A stretch of 48,435 nucleotides of DNA from a virus, in the IMG/VR virus record IMGVR_UViG_3300009168_000018, positions 1 through 48,435 of that record. One strand, written 5' to 3'. Positions 46,445 through 48,435 of the stretch are shown piece after piece (position 1 is the stretch's first letter; the number at the start of each line of letters is the position of its first letter). A program made the translations under genes and the position numbers. The notes beneath the pieces were generated by a model. The model was not told the DNA's origin and made no database searches. It worked only from the letters and a program-made list of their open reading frames with translations.

Positions 46445-46762
46445 ATGGCTTGGACCCTAATCGCCTTGAGCTTCGTCGCCTGGTGCGTCTGTGCTGTCTG
46501 TGCGTGGTGGGAAATCCGCCGGGCGCCCGTGCTGCCGGTCGAGCCGCGACAGCCGAAGCGGGTCAAGGTCTTGGCGGTCCCGCGGGGAGCCGAAGTCTAC
46601 GTGGTGGTCTACCGCCCGGACCAGGTGGACCAGGCTGCCAACGTACTGGCCCGCTGGGCGGCGGATAGCGAGTTGTCGTTCGATTGGGGAGATGCTTGTT
46701 GGGCAGGGCGGATGCTTAATGAGGAACGGGCAGAGGCGAAAGGAAGGAGGTGCAGGGTATGA
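46445..46762 (+). CDS. Membrane-anchored protein, 105 aa
   Basis: One N-terminal membrane helix with cysteines (LIALSFVAWCVCAVCAWWEI), then a cytoplasmic or external beta-alpha domain (VKVLAVPRGAEVYVVVYRPD; AANVLARWAADSELSFDW). Possibly a superinfection-exclusion or sensor protein; that is a guess. Confidence 0.6.
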   Translation: MAWTLIALSFVAWCVCAVCAWWEIRRAPVLPVEPRQPKRVKVLAVPRGAEVYVVVYRPDQVDQAANVLARWAADSELSFDWGDACWAGRMLNEERAEAKGRRCRV

Positions 46763-46980
46763 ATGAGGAATGTTTGGTAGATGAATGTAACCGCTACGTA
46801 CACAGTCGCGGACTATGCAGACTCCACTATCAAGAGCTGTCCCGCGAGGTGCGGGAAGGGAACACATCATGGACGGAGCTTGAGGAACTCGGACTCGCTA
46901 TTCCGTCTCGGAAATACCGAAAAGGGCGCAGCGGGATGGAATTGATTGAGGCTGCTCGGTTGCGAAAGACACAAGGATAA
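46759..46980 (+). CDS. Small zinc-motif protein, 73 aa
   Basis: The ATG at 46759 has GGAAGGAGG before it. CLVDECNRYVHSRGLCRLHY is the common phage motif with Cys, Cys, Cys, His for one zinc. A helical basic tail follows. Such proteins accompany HNH and DNA-binding genes in many phages; the role is unknown. Confidence 0.65.
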   Translation: MNEECLVDECNRYVHSRGLCRLHYQELSREVREGNTSWTELEELGLAIPSRKYRKGRSGMELIEAARLRKTQG

Positions 46981-47018
46981 TGCCCCGCGAGCAGCGGGCA
47001 ATTTACACGGAGGGAACC

Positions 47019-47180
47019 ATGTTAGTGATTTCCAGGAAGGCAGGCGAAACGATTCTGATTGGGGACGTGACGGTGAAGATTCTGAGCACCCAGCCGTCCC
47101 GGGTGAAAGTCGGGATTGAGGCGGATAGGGACGTGCGAGTTGTGCGAGGCGAACTAGAAAAGGAGGAGGAGAAGCCATGA
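47019..47180 (+). CDS. csrA: CsrA-family RNA-binding regulator
   Basis: 53 residues: MLVISRKAGETILIGDVTVK and SRVKVGIEADRDVRVVRGE match CsrA along its whole length, including the first-strand MLVxSRKxGE and the RNA-binding VxVxRxE end. CsrA dimers bind GGA-containing loops near ribosome sites and block or stabilise mRNA. The ATG at 47019 follows GGAGGGAA; the longer frame from 46980 is not used. A phage copy could rewire host carbon, motility or envelope control, or time its own early mRNA. Confidence 0.9.
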   Translation: MLVISRKAGETILIGDVTVKILSTQPSRVKVGIEADRDVRVVRGELEKEEEKP

Positions 47181-47500
47181 TTTTAGCGTACACGCTTTCG
47201 ATGCCGCGGAACAACGCTTGGAATGGCAAGTGGAGCGGAGAGGGCCAGTTGTATGTTCGGGTGCGGTCCTACCGCAAGGGCCAAGTCGCTCAAAAGATTC
47301 TGGACAACCAGCCCTATCCCTACAACTTCGGCGATGGCTGGGTTGCTCGCATCGACGTGCGAGAAGTCACGTCGGCCGAGGCTAGAAAACTCCGGAAAAA
47401 GTCAGCCGGGTTCTGCGGCTATGACTGGATGATCGACACGATCGTGCTGTACGGCAAGCCGCTGGCGAACGACGAAATTCCCGAGGCAGTAAAAGCATAG
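47177..47500 (+). CDS. Hypothetical protein, 107 aa
   Basis: Its ATG overlaps the csrA stop, so it is coupled to it. ILAYTLSMPRNNAWNGKWSG and DGWVARIDVREVTSAEARKL, then CGYDWMIDTIVLYG, form a compact alpha/beta protein seen as a type in phage early regions. No function is known to me. Confidence 0.7.
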   Translation: MILAYTLSMPRNNAWNGKWSGEGQLYVRVRSYRKGQVAQKILDNQPYPYNFGDGWVARIDVREVTSAEARKLRKKSAGFCGYDWMIDTIVLYGKPLANDEIPEAVKA

Positions 47501-47510
47501 GAGAGCGAGC

Positions 47511-47846
47511 ATGGCGACGACTGAGACGGTGGGGTGGGTGGACCGGCCAGAGCGGCAGACGCCTCCGCTCGAACCGGAAACAGAATTGCGACTGACCGAC
47601 CAAGCGGGGATCCACGTTTATTTCTACTCCTTCGGCACGATGGGCTGCTTCTATGTTCGGCTCGCTAACACGATTGGCGAAGCACTGCCGAGCGAGCACG
47701 AAGCCGCAAAGGCAGAGGCGATTCGTCGAGCGATCCCTGCCGTCGAAGAGGCCCTCGCTCGCCTCCGCGAGATCGCGGGGAGGCAACCGCTCGATATGAC
47801 CGCCTACGCGAACCGGGTGCTGGCGGGGCCGGGAGGTGGGGAGTGA
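47511..47846 (+). CDS. Hypothetical protein, 111 aa
   Basis: GGAGAGCGAGC precedes the ATG. The front is Pro/Glu-rich; the middle (IHVYFYSFGTMGCFYVRLAN) is beta; the end is helical (AEAIRRAIPAVEEALARLRE). Not recognised. Confidence 0.65.
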   Translation: MATTETVGWVDRPERQTPPLEPETELRLTDQAGIHVYFYSFGTMGCFYVRLANTIGEALPSEHEAAKAEAIRRAIPAVEEALARLREIAGRQPLDMTAYANRVLAGPGGGE

Positions 47847-48070
47847 CCGCCTACGTGAAAGAATCCTGTCGCAAGATATGCACAGCCCTGGTGCATCTCT
47901 GGATTGCGGGAACGTACTGCGAGAAAGACGACACCGGGAAAGCCAACACGCTTCCCGAGACCACGATGTTCTACGTCTACCCGGACGATTTGTGCTGGGG
48001 GAAAAAGATACTCGGCAAGTCTCGGATCCGTGTCGAGTTGACACTCGAAAAGGAGCCATATTACCAATGA
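47843..48070 (+). CDS. Hypothetical protein, 75 aa
   Basis: GTG overlapping the upstream stop (GTGA), with GGAGGTGGGGA before it. AYVKESCRKICTALVHLWIA and TMFYVYPDDLCWGKKILGKS make a small alpha/beta protein. Unknown role. Confidence 0.62.
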   Translation: MTAYVKESCRKICTALVHLWIAGTYCEKDDTGKANTLPETTMFYVYPDDLCWGKKILGKSRIRVELTLEKEPYYQ

Positions 48071-48264
48071 CCCACTGCTCGAACTGCGGCGAACTCTACC
48101 CGGAAGCCTGCATGACGATCACAGAGGCGGGAATTCTCTGTCTGGACTGCCTGTGCGACTACCGCGAGGCCCAACGCCGTTATGCCGCGTCGCTCACGTT
48201 CCCGCAGAGGCACGCGGAGGGGCTGGATAGGGCGGGCGTGGATAGGCCGAGTGACCAAGTTTAG
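48067..48264 (+). CDS. Small zinc-finger protein, 65 aa
   Basis: The ATG at 48067 overlaps the upstream TGA. CSNCGELYPEACMTITEAGI then LCLDCLCDY gives two CxxC pairs for a zinc ribbon. Helical Arg-rich end. Confidence 0.62.
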   Translation: MTHCSNCGELYPEACMTITEAGILCLDCLCDYREAQRRYAASLTFPQRHAEGLDRAGVDRPSDQV

Positions 48265-48273
48265 GAGATGACA

Positions 48274-48435
48274 ATGGAGAACATGCACGAACCTGCGTTC
48301 CCGATTCCCGAGGGGCGCGTTGGCCTCTACACCGCCGGCCTGACGAAACGCGAGTGGCTTATCGGCCAGGCGTTGCCGGCGATCATCCTCGATTGGATGC
48401 AGACCCACGAGTGGAAAAGCGGCGACGCCGTCGAA
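48274..48435 (+). CDS. N-terminal part of the gene that continues at base 1
   Basis: The ATG at 48274 is six bases after GGAG (48264-48267). An ATG at 48268 touches the ribosome site and is less likely. The frame stays open to the window end and enters 124-276 through the terminal overlap, giving a protein of about 105 residues. Family not recognised. Confidence 0.8.
   Translation, partial: MENMHEPAFPIPEGRVGLYTAGLTKREWLIGQALPAIILDWMQTHEWKSGDAVE
48313..48435 (+). repeat. 123-base terminal overlap with 1-123
   Basis: Bases 48313-48435 are identical to 1-123. Because a single gene reads across without a break, this is best explained as an assembly overlap of a circular or permuted genome of 48,312 bp. 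Confidence 0.9.

Noticed and set aside
1-48435. CRISPR arrays, insertion sequences or rRNA genes
   Set aside because: None found. Repeats seen are short and explained by the origin, operators, fibre repeats and RNA elements.

Overview
This window is the complete genome of a temperate, tailed double-stranded DNA phage. The last 123 bases (48313-48435) repeat the first 123 exactly, and one gene runs across the junction. The unit is therefore a circular or circularly permuted molecule of about 48,312 bp. The head genes are HK97-like: P27-type small terminase, large terminase, portal, S49 protease and a capsid protein with an N-terminal coiled coil. Connectors, a tube protein, frameshifted tail chaperones and a 548-residue tape measure point to a siphovirus. 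An integrase, an Xre repressor with palindromic operators, and a copy of a tRNA-Pro 3' half show that it can integrate. The host cannot be read directly. High GC, strong GGAGG ribosome sites, a phage CsrA, a FeeM-like acyltransferase and secreted proline-rich proteins would suit a Gram-negative-type host, perhaps a planctomycete, but that is an inference.

Layout. (1) 44495-48267, through the junction to 10225: a rightward array of mostly small overlapping early genes. It holds an MT-A70 methyltransferase with a PD-(D/E)XK nuclease, CsrA, an HNH nuclease, a Sak4-like ATPase, an SSB-like protein, a replication initiator with iteron-like repeats inside it, a RuvC-like resolvase, a DNA methyltransferase, an ASCH-domain protein and a radical SAM protein. 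Two gaps here (2805-3026 and 3602-3969) encode unusual tRNA-like folded RNAs rather than proteins. (2) 10226-10478: a likely late promoter and structured leader. (3) 10479-15973: a presumed lysis/envelope block with membrane and secreted proteins, a papain-like protease and a secreted thioredoxin-like protein. (4) 16050-22013: an acyltransferase, then host-contact proteins including a spike-like protein ending in a metallophosphoesterase. (5) 22013-33381: HNH, terminase, head, connector and tail-tube genes, with a programmed -1 frameshift at 33037-33043. (6) 33384-39302: a glycosyltransferase, the tape measure, tail-tip proteins and a SAM methyltransferase. (7) 39283-39828: the only leftward gene, a secreted moron with its own promoter. 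(8) 40065-42276: a short operon of small proteins. (9) 42289-44151: the lysogeny region, with a small RNA gene, attP, repressor, operators and integrase.

How it fits together. The Xre protein probably binds TTAGGA-N4-TCCTAA sites inside its own promoter and the integrase promoter. The mRNA of the repressor appears leaderless. DNA replication relies on host polymerase: the phage supplies only an initiator, annealing and SSB proteins and a resolvase. The late genes form one long, tightly overlapped, rightward train broken by a few hairpins. The most unusual parts are the tRNA-like RNA elements, the self-contained small RNA gene beside attP, the FeeM-like and GT25-like enzymes placed among structural genes, and the spike-phosphoesterase fusion.
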